A stretch of DNA of 64,000 bases from Halobacillus naozhouensis. Lineage in GTDB: Bacteria; Bacillota; Bacilli; Bacillales; Halobacillaceae. This document shows, one piece after another, positions 24,522 through 32,898 of the stretch (the first letter of the stretch is position 1; each line of letters opens with the position of its first letter). The stretch covers positions 2,790,001 through 2,854,000 of the forward strand of contig NZ_CP121671.1 in assembly GCF_029714185.1 (NCBI RefSeq). Reading direction: 5' to 3'. The position numbers and the translations under genes were made by a program. The notes under the pieces are model-generated. The model did not search any database. It was not told the origin of the DNA and worked only from the letters and a program-made list of their open reading frames with translations.

Positions 24522-25916
24522 TTATAGAGGACCCTTCAGATTGGTCGGAGACCCCTCCATAAGGCTTCTATAATCGTCCTCGTGCCCCGTTGCTTTGGCG
24601 ATATTAAACAGTCCATTATAAAACTTTCTTTCATCCAGATGGTGCATATACTCGTATTCGAATCCACTGGCCGTATAGAAAGCAAATTCCCAGACAGCCT
24701 GGTGATCTCGTTTACTCACTGCTCGTGCAATCGCATCAAGGACTTTAAGTAACTCAACGGTAATGCCCACGTTATCTCTTGCATAATGCCGTATAGAAGC
24801 GAATCCAATGTATAAATAATCGTCAAAGGTAAGGTTTTGTAAAATAAGACGAAGGTTAGAATCTTTATCGGTTAAATAAGGAGTCAACTTCGCCTTCTGA
24901 GAAATATTGATTAATAAATCTCCAATATCATAAAGGGTGTCAGTTGCTGTTTTGGGGTCATCATTTCCCAAGGCACGAATCGCAATTTCCACAAATTTAT
25001 TGATACTGAATTCTATATCCTGAATTTCGGTTTGACTATTTCCTGTATGGAACATATTTTTATATTTATATTCATTAATGGTTGTTCTCTCATTCTTCTT
25101 CCAGTAGGTTAACAAGGGCATTGAGCTAAAGACAAAACTCCCAACTTTGTATTCTAGGCGAATAATGAGATCATCTTTATATGCTTCCTCAATCAATGGA
25201 ATAAAGTCAATCGTTTGTAAATAACCCGAATCATCAAGGCCTATGTGATGTGCCTTATATTCCGGGAGTTGAGCATTTATTGTCCCTTCATCTTCTACCC
25301 TGTAAGGATCAAGCTCATTAAGTAAGGAATTCTCAATAATATCAATGGATTCCATTTTCATATCTCCCGTCATATTGGATACTTGAAGCCAAGTGACAAT
25401 GTAGTTAATAAAAAAGGCAAAAGTCCCTAAACATAAAGCAGTTAGTAAGGTTGCTGTGACCGGGATCAAACAATATTGAGAGGCTGCTTCGCCGTTTAGA
25501 AACAATAGACAAAACAATACATACAGGAAACTCCCGTTAAAAATCCCTAGGGTTCGCTGTGTCACTTTGGTCATCATAAAATTCTTTAGGATTCTCGGTG
25601 AATATTGGCCAGCGAAAGTCGTTAATGCTGTTAACACACCATAAAAGGTAAAGGCGTTTAATGATAAAAGTCCCCCCGTTAAGGTACTTAAAATGGTTTC
25701 GGTCAATTGATAGTTTGCACTCAAAATAGATGGCATCATGTTACCAAACTCCATTTTCAGATCGGCCCACACGGTAATGGCAAAAAGCAATAGAGATAAC
25801 CCTGCATAAATAATCGGCGTCACCCAAAGGTTGGAGTAAATTTGGTGCCATTTCTCTCTTTTGGACATGTTTTTGTACTTCTTTATTGTGGCTTGGAGTT
25901 TGTTCTGATGCTTCAT
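24522..25916 (-). CDS. DUF2254-type membrane protein
   Basis: 464 residues. Four hydrophobic segments in the first 175 residues include L-T-T-F-A-G-Q-Y-S-P-R-I-L, typical of DUF2254, followed by a 290-residue soluble domain. Members are widespread but uncharacterised. ATG with GGAGTG upstream. The long, well-formed gene has no repeat next to it. It is separated from the hydrolase gene at 26299 by a terminator. Confidence 0.8.
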   Translation of the reverse strand: MKHQNKLQATIKKYKNMSKREKWHQIYSNLWVTPIIYAGLSLLLFAITVWADLKMEFGNMMPSILSANYQLTETILSTLTGGLLSLNAFTFYGVLTALTTFAGQYSPRILKNFMMTKVTQRTLGIFNGSFLYVLFCLLFLNGEAASQYCLIPVTATLLTALCLGTFAFFINYIVTWLQVSNMTGDMKMESIDIIENSLLNELDPYRVEDEGTINAQLPEYKAHHIGLDDSGYLQTIDFIPLIEEAYKDDLIIRLEYKVGSFVFSSMPLLTYWKKNERTTINEYKYKNMFHTGNSQTEIQDIEFSINKFVEIAIRALGNDDPKTATDTLYDIGDLLINISQKAKLTPYLTDKDSNLRLILQNLTFDDYLYIGFASIRHYARDNVGITVELLKVLDAIARAVSKRDHQAVWEFAFYTASGFEYEYMHHLDERKFYNGLFNIAKATGHEDDYRSLMEGSPTNLKGPL

Positions 25917-26039
25917 TTTGACACTCCTCTATGGACATGATCTATTTATCCTTCTATACCCCTTCTTTATAGTGTTTTAATCTTTAATGGAAAAGAAAAG
26001 ATTGGGTTTGCTGATCGAACGACGTCTTACCATCTAGAA

Positions 26040-26076
26040 AGCCAAAAAAATAACCAGCTAATTAATTAGCTGGTAA
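26040..26076 (-). terminator. Rho-independent terminator
   Basis: The perfect stem TAACCAGCTAA / TTAGCTGGTTA is followed on the minus strand by a run of seven T. It ends the hydrolase transcript. The rest of 25937-26298 shows no gene. Confidence 0.82.
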
Positions 26077-26298
26077 CCTAGAATTTAATATTGTAACCGC
26101 CTGTTAGATAAGCCTATTTGAACGATTTGGTGTCAGTCCAGTGGGGTGAGGAGCTTACACCATAAAAGGTAAGGCTTCTTTTGTGTTTTAAGCAATAGAT
26201 ATTAGAAAATAAATGTTCTCTAATATATAAAGAGGAATGAATTTTATAAACGTTTTCACTGAGAAACTCTATTTACTCCAGCCGGATCACTCCATTAC

Positions 26299-27105
26299 TT
26301 AATGATTGTGGTTCAAAAATGACAGAACCTCCGTTGATACTTTATGGGGGAATTGGGTATTAAACCCATGCCCGCCTCCTTCAAATAAACGCAATTCCGA
26401 TTCTGGTATCATTTTATTTAAGATATTAGCGTTTTCGGCTGGAATAATCGCGTCTTCCTGACCATGCATGACTAGCACTGGAACAGTAAGCCCAGTCAAC
26501 CGATCGTAATTACCGTCCCATTGAAAGATCATCCTTAATTGACGTTGGAAGGACATAGCATCAATCGGCGCTTTTCCTGCCCATTTTAACACCTCTTTAA
26601 TAAATTCCTTGTGTGTGGATGCAAATTTGTGAGGAAAAAGGATATGAACGAGGTGGTCTTTTACTTTTCCCTGTGTTCCGCTATTTTCTTTCTGCAGCCA
26701 TGCTCGTACGTCTTCATCTGCGGGAACTTGTTGATCGCCTCCGCAGTTTGTACAACCTAAAACTAACTTATCCACTCTCTCCGGGTAATGCAAAGCAATC
26801 TCTTGTGCTACCATCCCACCCATAGAGAACCCCATGATATGGGCTTTTTTTATGTCTAGTTTGTTCATTAGTTCAATCGTATCTCTGGCAAAATTGGCAA
26901 TAGTATAACCCGTGGTTGGTCTGTCTGTGCGTCCGGAACCACGGTTATCGAAAGCGATTGTACGAAATTCCCTGGAAAGGTCGTTTCGAAAATCATCTCC
27001 CCACCAATCTAGGTTTGCTCCAAGACCCATAATCATGACGAGTACAGGTCCTTCTCCTTTTTCCTCATAATACATTTGAATATCTCTGACTTGTATTTTT
27101 GGCAA
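26299..27105 (-). CDS. Alpha/beta hydrolase
   Basis: 268 residues from a TTG (M-P-K-I-Q-V-R-D-I) eight bases after GGAG; an upstream ATG adds eight residues without a site. Motifs: MGLGANLDWW, DNRGSGRTD, nucleophile GFSMGG (Ser about residue 94), Asp in HGQEDAIIP, His in GGGHGFN. All triad residues are present. Related proteins include 3-oxoadipate enol-lactonase-like and peroxidase-like hydrolases; the substrate cannot be told. Confidence 0.88.
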   Translation of the reverse strand: MPKIQVRDIQMYYEEKGEGPVLVMIMGLGANLDWWGDDFRNDLSREFRTIAFDNRGSGRTDRPTTGYTIANFARDTIELMNKLDIKKAHIMGFSMGGMVAQEIALHYPERVDKLVLGCTNCGGDQQVPADEDVRAWLQKENSGTQGKVKDHLVHILFPHKFASTHKEFIKEVLKWAGKAPIDAMSFQRQLRMIFQWDGNYDRLTGLTVPVLVMHGQEDAIIPAENANILNKMIPESELRLFEGGGHGFNTQFPHKVSTEVLSFLNHNH

Positions 27106-27242
27106 TGTGTTCAACTCCAAAAGCAGCATTTATAAAACGGGTGAAAATAAACGGGCAAAGGATTAAATCTAATCATACAAATTTTTCCTTAAGTAATTAT
27201 TTAAAATTTCGAAACTCTCTTCAAGTAATCAATCAATTAAAT

Positions 27243-27300
27243 AGTCCTTTAAAAAAAGAAAGAGCGCAAGTATTATTCCAGATTTGCGCTCGATTGTTGT
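27243..27300 (-). repeat. Array repeat, type II, worn
   Basis: AAAGAGCGCAAGTATTATTCCAGATTTGCGCTCGATTG. The GCGCCC box has one change. Confidence 0.7.
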
Positions 27301-27360
27301 AGATACATTATCCTCAATTATCTTTGAATTTTAAAAAAATTCATACTTAACCTCCTCGCA

Positions 27361-27930
27361 TTATTTTTCTTTTAACATTGAATACTTTCGATAAGCTTTA
27401 TAGAAACTGCTACCAAAAAAAACAACCAGAAGTGCGGGAAACAACCTCAAAAGGACAAATGGAGTTTCAAATAAAAGTGCTTTCCAAAATAATGCACCTT
27501 TCATACTCCAAAGACCTTCAGTTAAATATAATCCCGAATCCTTGTAAAGCATATAAGAAAAAGCCAAACACAGCATACCCAACCCAAATGAATAACCCAT
27601 TAATCTTTTATAATAATTACCCTTTGATTGACGATCCGAGAAGATTTCATTTTGAGCATCATCTTCTTTTTGCCAATACCGTATTCCACCAAGCCAGAAC
27701 CCCTTTATATAGACCCAACCGAAATCTTCATATATCCCTTTGTATTCCACGAACTTTTTCTTTGGTAAATAATCTTGATAATCAAGTCGCATAACATATC
27801 TCTTGTCAGTTTTTTCGAAAGTGTATATTCCTAATCCACTAATATTTGTACAGCGATAGCCTTTTTGTAATTGCTCGTTCAGCCATTGCTCTTCTTTTTC
27901 AATATTAAAAAATACTTTAAACCTCCTCAT
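27361..27930 (-). CDS. DUF2812 membrane protein
   Basis: 189 residues from the ATG overlapping the end of the padR gene (AAGGAAG upstream). The N-terminal soluble part includes M-R-R-F-K-V-F-F-N, E-E-Q-W-L-N-E and Y-T-F-E-K, as in DUF2812 proteins, followed by two membrane segments. DUF2812 genes regularly follow padR genes in Firmicutes and have no assigned function. Translational coupling supports one operon. Confidence 0.85.
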   Translation of the reverse strand: MRRFKVFFNIEKEEQWLNEQLQKGYRCTNISGLGIYTFEKTDKRYVMRLDYQDYLPKKKFVEYKGIYEDFGWVYIKGFWLGGIRYWQKEDDAQNEIFSDRQSKGNYYKRLMGYSFGLGMLCLAFSYMLYKDSGLYLTEGLWSMKGALFWKALLFETPFVLLRLFPALLVVFFGSSFYKAYRKYSMLKEK

Positions 27931-28234
27931 TTGATTCACTTCCTTCATACAAGGATAAAATATGCAATAGTCTTTCTTGTTCCATTTTCAAAATGGCGCT
28001 TCCTTCTGTAGTTATCATATAAACTTTTCTCCGCCCTGAATTTCCAACAGGTTCAATCCAACCATGTTTATTCAAGTTTTCAATTGCCCCATATAATGTA
28101 CCAGCCGCTAAAATAACGTTACCATTACTTATTTTTTCTATCTTCTGCATTACGGCATAGCCGTGGAGTGGCTCACGTAGAGCTAATAAAATATAATGCA
28201 TGGTTTCAGACAACGGCAATAATTTATGTTTCAT
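27917..28234 (-). CDS. PadR-family transcriptional regulator
   Basis: 105 residues from M-K-H-K-L-L-P; the eight codons upstream lack a site. Winged-helix features: L-H-G-Y-A-V-M-Q-K-I, AAGTLYGAIENLNKHGWIEP, GRRKVYMITTEGSAIL. It is expected to repress its own operon until a ligand or small compound binds. The operator candidate lies directly upstream. Confidence 0.9.
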   Translation of the reverse strand: MKHKLLPLSETMHYILLALREPLHGYAVMQKIEKISNGNVILAAGTLYGAIENLNKHGWIEPVGNSGRRKVYMITTEGSAILKMEQERLLHILSLYEGSESNEEV

Positions 28235-28250
28235 ACTTTCACCCTCTATC

Positions 28251-28309
28251 CAGTTCAACTATATAGTTTGACTTTATAATAAAGTAATACAGTTCAACTG
28301 AATAGTCAA
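28251..28309 (-). promoter_or_regulatory. Probable PadR operator/promoter
   Basis: CAGTTCAACT occurs twice (28251 and 28290), 39 bases apart, followed by ATATAGT and GAATAGT. AGTT-C-AACT and ACTATATAGT are both palindromes. Position and symmetry suit binding by the PadR protein. Confidence 0.6.
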
Positions 28310-28376
28310 TACCATATTTAAAATTCATTGAAGGAACTTAAAGTAAAACCTTTATAATTAGGGAAGAATTTAATCT

Positions 28377-28418
28377 AAAAAAGTCGATTTCCTTTACATT
28401 AGGAAATCGACTTTTTGT
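28377..28418. terminator. Bidirectional terminator
   Basis: AAAAGTCGATTTCCT / AGGAAATCGACTTTTT with T runs on both strands. Confidence 0.8.
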
Positions 28419-28424
28419 GTAATC

Positions 28425-28493
28425 TTATTCAATTAAATGGCGCTTTCATGCAAAAGAGTGCAAATCCTTATTCCGTAAAAGCGCCCCGTTTCT
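28425..28493 (-). repeat. Array repeat, degenerate type II
   Basis: CAATTAAATGGCGC, GAGTGCAAATCCTTATTCCG, AAGCGCCCCGTTTC. It borders the duplicated two-gene unit. Confidence 0.7.
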
Positions 28494-28633
28494 TTAATAG
28501 GATTAAAAGAAAATAATTGATCCAAAATAAATAAAGCTCATAACAAAAAACACAGTCAGAAAAGTAATTAATCCATTAGATAACTTTTCGTAAAAATAAA
28601 TTAAAGCCAAGCCTATATTCAACATTCAACAGT

Positions 28634-28885
28634 TCAAATTTTATAAAAAGTAGTGATAAAAATAAATATAGCAATAACACAACCAAGTAAAGCATAAAGT
28701 TTTTTATTTTTAGAGAAGTCTTCAATAGCTCTAATTAAGACTATACCTCCTAGTAAATACAATATAATTTCTGCTAAAAGAAAATTAATAAAGAAATTAA
28801 TAAATATTGTTAAAAACATAGCAACGGTTAGTGAGATATCTAAAATTAATAAAGTTCCTTTACGGTTTTGCCAAGCTGGTAACAT
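28634..28885 (-). CDS. 83-residue membrane protein (intact copy)
   Basis: Begins M-L-P-A-W-Q-N-R-K-G. Hydrophobic segments at about residues 12-35, 36-50 and 65-80. Family unknown. The other copy at 1705-1895 has lost 61 bp. Forms a two-gene unit with the 71-residue gene upstream at 29005. Between them lies a worn GGGGCGTTAAT...TTATTGGAATAG sequence that may be an old repeat. Confidence 0.68.
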   Translation of the reverse strand: MLPAWQNRKGTLLILDISLTVAMFLTIFINFFINFLLAEIILYLLGGIVLIRAIEDFSKNKKLYALLGCVIAIFIFITTFYKI

Positions 28886-29004
28886 GTTTAACCCATCCTT
28901 AAATATCTTGCCACATTAAAAATTAACTATATTTTGTTAATCTATGGGGCGTTAATCGATTTATTTATTGGAATAGTTTCTTTTTATTACTTTTTTGTTG
29001 GTTT

Positions 29005-29220
29005 TCAGTGTAACTCAATACTGTTCACCTCTCTTTTCTTCCTAAATTTCCTAATTATGGGTGGGATATAAATTATAGATGCACCGAGAAAAATGCCTGC
29101 TTTAGTTAAATGGTTCCATATCGTATCAGAGTAGGTGCTTCCATTTAATAGGGCATCCGCATACATAAATAAAATTATAAGGATGAATCCAATCCAAATA
29201 TGAATTTTGTATTTTTTCAT
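29005..29220 (-). CDS. 71-residue two-TM membrane protein, copy 3 of 3
   Basis: Differs from 2015-2230 at one residue (I-I-R-K instead of I-I-G-K). Same flanks, same repeat upstream (29261-29318). The segment 28493-29318 as a whole is the duplicate of 1550-2330. Confidence 0.8.
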   Translation of the reverse strand: MKKYKIHIWIGFILIILFMYADALLNGSTYSDTIWNHLTKAGIFLGASIIYIPPIIRKFRKKREVNSIELH

Positions 29221-29260
29221 TATAATATAACCCCCTATTCCGAGAAATCATTCATTTAAT

Positions 29261-29318
29261 TATCTGGTCCTTATATGTAAGATTGGCGCTTACCTTTATT
29301 CAAGGTAAGCGCCCTATA
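29261..29318 (-). repeat. Array repeat, type III
   Basis: TTATCTGGTCC, TTGGCGCTTACCTT-TATTC-AAGGTAAGCGCCC. Perfectly paired arms. Confidence 0.88.
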
Positions 29319-29348
29319 ATGGAATAAAATTATATTGCAAACAACACA

Positions 29349-29813
29349 CTATTCTCTCTTGTAATCTAAAATTTCGTCTTTTGAGTATTCTAATAATGGA
29401 AAACTAGGGCTATCTAAGGTCTTATAATAATTTAAAGCACTTTTCTCTTCTCTGGTTAAATCCTCAGGCTCTTTATTTTGAATATATCTAATACCGTGTT
29501 CATCCTTAAAATAAACGGCATACCAGTCTTCCCCATTACTGTCAATAACCTTTATAGAAGTTATACTATAAAATTCCGTAAGTTTGACTAACGTATCTGC
29601 CAAAGATAATTTTGCTTCCGTCTCTCCTGAACCCTCTGTTGTTTTTTGGGTGAAAATAAGTTGAGAATTTGCCCCTTCTTCACGAAAGTTTTTCTCATAT
29701 TCTGGGGGTTCTTCCTTTTCTACACCTAACTGATGATACATAGAATTACAGGCTGTTAGAAAAAGGAATGCTATCAGTATGAATATCATTTTAGCAATTA
29801 GTTTCTCACTCAA
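29349..29813 (-). CDS. Small lipoprotein of unknown function
   Basis: About 154 residues from a TTG (M-S-E-K-L-I-A-K-M-I-F) following GGGGA; the frame is open further upstream, but that part overlaps repeat remnants. The signal peptide ends F-L-T-A-C, a lipobox. The mature part is acidic with no recognised domain (contains D-S-N-G-E-D-W-Y-A-V-Y-F-K-D-E-H-G). A single-gene unit of the array. Confidence 0.7.
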   Translation of the reverse strand: MSEKLIAKMIFILIAFLFLTACNSMYHQLGVEKEEPPEYEKNFREEGANSQLIFTQKTTEGSGETEAKLSLADTLVKLTEFYSITSIKVIDSNGEDWYAVYFKDEHGIRYIQNKEPEDLTREEKSALNYYKTLDSPSFPLLEYSKDEILDYKRE

Positions 29814-29916
29814 ATAATCCCCAACCTTTAGTTTTTTTATTGTTCTGTAATGCTGGTCCTCTAAATCCCTAATGTAAGTATGATTATTATGAAAACTAAT
29901 CACCATCATATTTGAA

Positions 29917-29955
29917 AGGGCATGTTGTTCGATAAACGCGCTCCGATAACGGAAC
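29917..29955 (-). repeat. Array repeat, partial type I
   Basis: GTTCGATAAACGCGCTCCGATAACGGAAC: right arm and box only. Confidence 0.6.
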
Positions 29956-30175
29956 AATATTTAGTATTTACTGATTATCTAACATACCTCTTAATATCTT
30001 TGTATCCTTAGGGGAAATATCAAAACCATTATTTTCGTGACCGACATACATCACTCTGCTTTTTTCTCCTGTTTTACCAAGTACAAGATTCAATCCGTGA
30101 GTATTGCTGTGTTTTGCAATAGAAAAGTACATAATAATGCAATGAAAAATACATAAGCTTGCCAGCCGATTTTGT

Positions 30176-30898
30176 TCAGTTGTTTTGCCTTGATAAAGCA
30201 TGGCTGACTCTGTAACTATCTCCCGCAAATGTAAGTACATGGGCATGATGTATAACCCGGTCAACCAAAGCTGCCGTAAGTCTCGAGTCCACAAAAATAC
30301 GATTCCATTGACTAAATTCCAGGTTTGAAGTGATTATGATGCTCTTCTGTTCATACCAATCGGTGATGAGTTGAAAAAGCAGCTCGGCTCCTTCTTTACT
30401 AAATGGAATGTATCCCATCTCATCTAAAATGATTAGATCCACTTTTTTAAAGCGATTCCTAAACTGTTGGAGCTTTCCTTCTCTCCACATTCTTTCTAAC
30501 ATATCAACTAGATCAGACACTCGGTAGAATCGGACCTCATAGCCTTTCTTACACGCCTCCCGGCCTAACCCTGTCGCTAAATGAGTCTTCCCTGTACCTG
30601 GAGAACCTGTTAGAACTACATTCTCTTTCTGAGAAATAAAGTGTAGATCTATCAATTCAGTACGATCTAGCTGAGGAGGAAACCTTATTTGATCTCCCCA
30701 TTGAAAATCCGCAAGGTTTTTATAATTAACGAACTTTGCTTTTTTAATCAGACGTTCAGCTTTTGCTTCTTCTCTTAATTCAAATTCCTTACGGAAGAGT
30801 GCTTCTAAGTATTGCGTTTCATTTTCAAATGGAATTTTTTCGTAAATGTCAGCTACATAAGCCAATCGTAAGCTTTTACACATATCCCTAATGTTCAT
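30176..30898 (-). CDS. istB: IS21 helper ATPase IstB
   Basis: 240 residues. AAA+ ATPase with Walker A GSPGTGKTHLATGLG, Walker B LIILDEMGYIPF and the sensor region IITSNLEFSQW. It selects target DNA and stimulates the IstA transposase. The ATG overlaps the istA stop (ATGA). Length normal. Confidence 0.93.
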   Translation of the reverse strand: MNIRDMCKSLRLAYVADIYEKIPFENETQYLEALFRKEFELREEAKAERLIKKAKFVNYKNLADFQWGDQIRFPPQLDRTELIDLHFISQKENVVLTGSPGTGKTHLATGLGREACKKGYEVRFYRVSDLVDMLERMWREGKLQQFRNRFKKVDLIILDEMGYIPFSKEGAELLFQLITDWYEQKSIIITSNLEFSQWNRIFVDSRLTAALVDRVIHHAHVLTFAGDSYRVSHALSRQNN

Positions 30899-32340
30899 AT
30901 TCGCTGCTCACCATCCTCTTTCGCGCTTGGTTGTAATAGGTCGTATTTGGACCAATCAACGTCGTAAGGATGGGAAGTAGAATCAGAGATTCTTTCAGGT
31001 TGGTGTTGGAGGAGATCATAAAACCTTTCATTAATTTCCTCCATATCATGATTGATTAATAGGTTGATCAACCAATGCAATCGTTCTTTTCGTAAAGTAA
31101 GTGATTCAATATTTAGATAAGCTGCTATGCGCCCTGGCAAATATGGGTTATATCTTGAATAAGGAACTGATCTTGGTTTGGACGCCCAGGCTCTCATAAT
31201 GGAAAGCCAAGGAATATTTCGACTTTTGTTCATATATGGACGAAAGTCCGAGTGCAGAATTTCTCCGTAAGGAGAGACCACTTTATAACGGTCCCAATAA
31301 AGTACTAGATGAAGATAACTAAAATTATATCCTTTAGGAATATGCTCTTTCTTGCTGTCTATAGTGATTTCTCCATACTTGTTAGCCGTCACCTTCATTT
31401 CTTTAAATATCGGATAATCTTCCTCCGGCAGAGCTAGGGCATGGTTCATTTCTTCATCAAGCAATTCTTGAATACGGACTTCCTTTGAGTAGTGAATTCG
31501 CTGACGATCTTGTACTAGTTTTTCATTTAAGATATTGGTTAGATCCTCATAGCTTTCTATGATTGGAGAAGGAGTAACGAAGTTATATCTTACATATCCT
31601 ACTTTATTTTCAACGTGCCCTTTCTCATTCCCCTTACGCACATTACACGCTTGGATTTCAAATCTATAGAAATTAGCGAACTGAAGAAATTCATCTGTAA
31701 AGATGGCTTCGCCATCCTTATCCCTTGCTTTAATAACGGCGGCTTTCAAATTATCGATTCTAAGCTTTCGCGGTACTCCACCCAGTCGCTCGAAGATCTT
31801 CTTTAACCCGTATAAAAAGCATTCCTGATTTTCCCCCGGGAGAGGAACAGTTAAAGCTGCATTACTATAAGGTAGGCTCATCACTAAACAATGAACATCG
31901 ATAAATTTACCGTCTTTAACAGCTTCAGTTATTCCAAAGTCCACTTGGGCTTCAGCCGGGGGGTGATTTAACCTTTCACTATTTTTATCTTTAATTTCCT
32001 CTGAATTATTCTTTCCTTCTTTCCACTCAGCAATGAAATAACAGACGGTCCGGTAGGACCCTTCAAACCCATGACCTTGAAGTTGTTGAAATATGGTCTT
32101 ATTTTTCCTTCTCAGTTTTAGCTTTAGTTTTCGATCTTCTATAAGCCAGTCCGTTACGATTTCTCCCCAATGTTCCTCATACATCATTCCTTTTCGAGCC
32201 ATCTGTTTTTCTTTTGGGACTTGCTCTTCATCCGCATATTTCTTGGCGGTACGCCAATTCACTTGAGCTCGATTAGCGATTTCATTAATAGAAACGTCTT
32301 CATGATTTCGTAAAGTTTTGATATGATTGATTTTAGTCAT
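30895..32340 (-). CDS. istA: IS21 transposase IstA
   Basis: 481 residues from ATG (MTKINHIKTLRNH) after GAGG. N-terminal HTH (INEIANRAQVNWRTAKKY). DDE integrase core begins near AEAQVDFG (first Asp), LRIDNLKAA (second Asp), and a glutamate in KGNEKGHVENKVGYVR. Complete. Confidence 0.93.
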   Translation of the reverse strand: MTKINHIKTLRNHEDVSINEIANRAQVNWRTAKKYADEEQVPKEKQMARKGMMYEEHWGEIVTDWLIEDRKLKLKLRRKNKTIFQQLQGHGFEGSYRTVCYFIAEWKEGKNNSEEIKDKNSERLNHPPAEAQVDFGITEAVKDGKFIDVHCLVMSLPYSNAALTVPLPGENQECFLYGLKKIFERLGGVPRKLRIDNLKAAVIKARDKDGEAIFTDEFLQFANFYRFEIQACNVRKGNEKGHVENKVGYVRYNFVTPSPIIESYEDLTNILNEKLVQDRQRIHYSKEVRIQELLDEEMNHALALPEEDYPIFKEMKVTANKYGEITIDSKKEHIPKGYNFSYLHLVLYWDRYKVVSPYGEILHSDFRPYMNKSRNIPWLSIMRAWASKPRSVPYSRYNPYLPGRIAAYLNIESLTLRKERLHWLINLLINHDMEEINERFYDLLQHQPERISDSTSHPYDVDWSKYDLLQPSAKEDGEQRI

Positions 32341-32852
32341 TGCTAGCAATCCTCTCGACCTCCACTGTGTTTGATTCGACACCAATTACAGTAGAGTTAT
32401 ATTGGATGGCTGGCAAGGCTTTTTTTTATCTAAAAAAGAAGTGCAGAGTTATGTACGTTTTCATTGCACATCTCTGTACTTCTATATTGCACTACACAAT
32501 TGCCATCTTCATAGCGAATTAATATATCATAGTCTGGATTTTCACTATCTACATCACCTTTCTGTTTTTTACCTTCTGCGTTTTTCAGGGCTTCTTCAAA
32601 CTTTGATATGAGTGTATCTTTATCAATCGTAGTAAAGTAATCTTCATTTATTCCTCCATACCCGTCAGATTTAGAAATAGAAATCGATGAAATGTCATCT
32701 AGCAGTGTCATCTCTTTCTCTTGAGATTGACAAGCAAACAAAAGAGACACACAAAAAGACAAAGAAAGTAATAAAAGTATTTTCTTCAAAAGTATCTCCC
32801 CTAATCAATACAAGTATTTTTCTTGTTCAATTTTAGCATAATTTTTCCATAA

Positions 32853-32898
32853 ATTGGCCCTTATATGTAAGAATAGCGCTTACCTTTATTCAAGATAA
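32853..32898 (-). repeat. Array repeat, type III half interrupted by group II intron 2
   Basis: AAATTGGCCC ... TAGCGCTTACCTTTATTCAAGATAA, continued after the intron at 35542 by GCGCCCTTTTCATGAA. Joined, it equals a normal type III copy (compare 21971-22038). Confidence 0.88.

Larger units (their letters stand above)
30108..32498 (-). mobile_element. IS21-family insertion sequence (2,391 bp)
   Basis: Ends TGTGTTTTGCAATAGAAAAG and TGTGTAGTGCAATATAGAAG form imperfect terminal inverted repeats, each followed by TACA and a further TGCAAT. The element carries istA and istB and is flanked by a 5-bp direct repeat, ATTGC on the plus strand (30103-30107 and 32499-32503). Intact in appearance. Confidence 0.93.
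29968..32789 (-). pseudogene. Lipoprotein gene interrupted by IS21
   Basis: The N-terminal part (32789 to 32499) encodes a signal peptide with lipobox L-L-F-A-C and ends in Y-E-D-G-N. The C-terminal part (30102 to 29968) continues T-H-G-L-N-L-V-L-G-K and ends M-L-D-N-Q. Removing the IS and one 5-bp duplication (GCAAT) rejoins a 141-residue frame without any other change. The insertion is therefore recent or the gene otherwise undamaged. Function unknown. Confidence 0.88.

Noticed and set aside
29968..30294. 108-residue minus-strand ORF overlapping istB
   Set aside because: Its first part is the istB region in another frame. Only the last 45 codons are real, as the C-terminus of the lipoprotein gene split by IS21.
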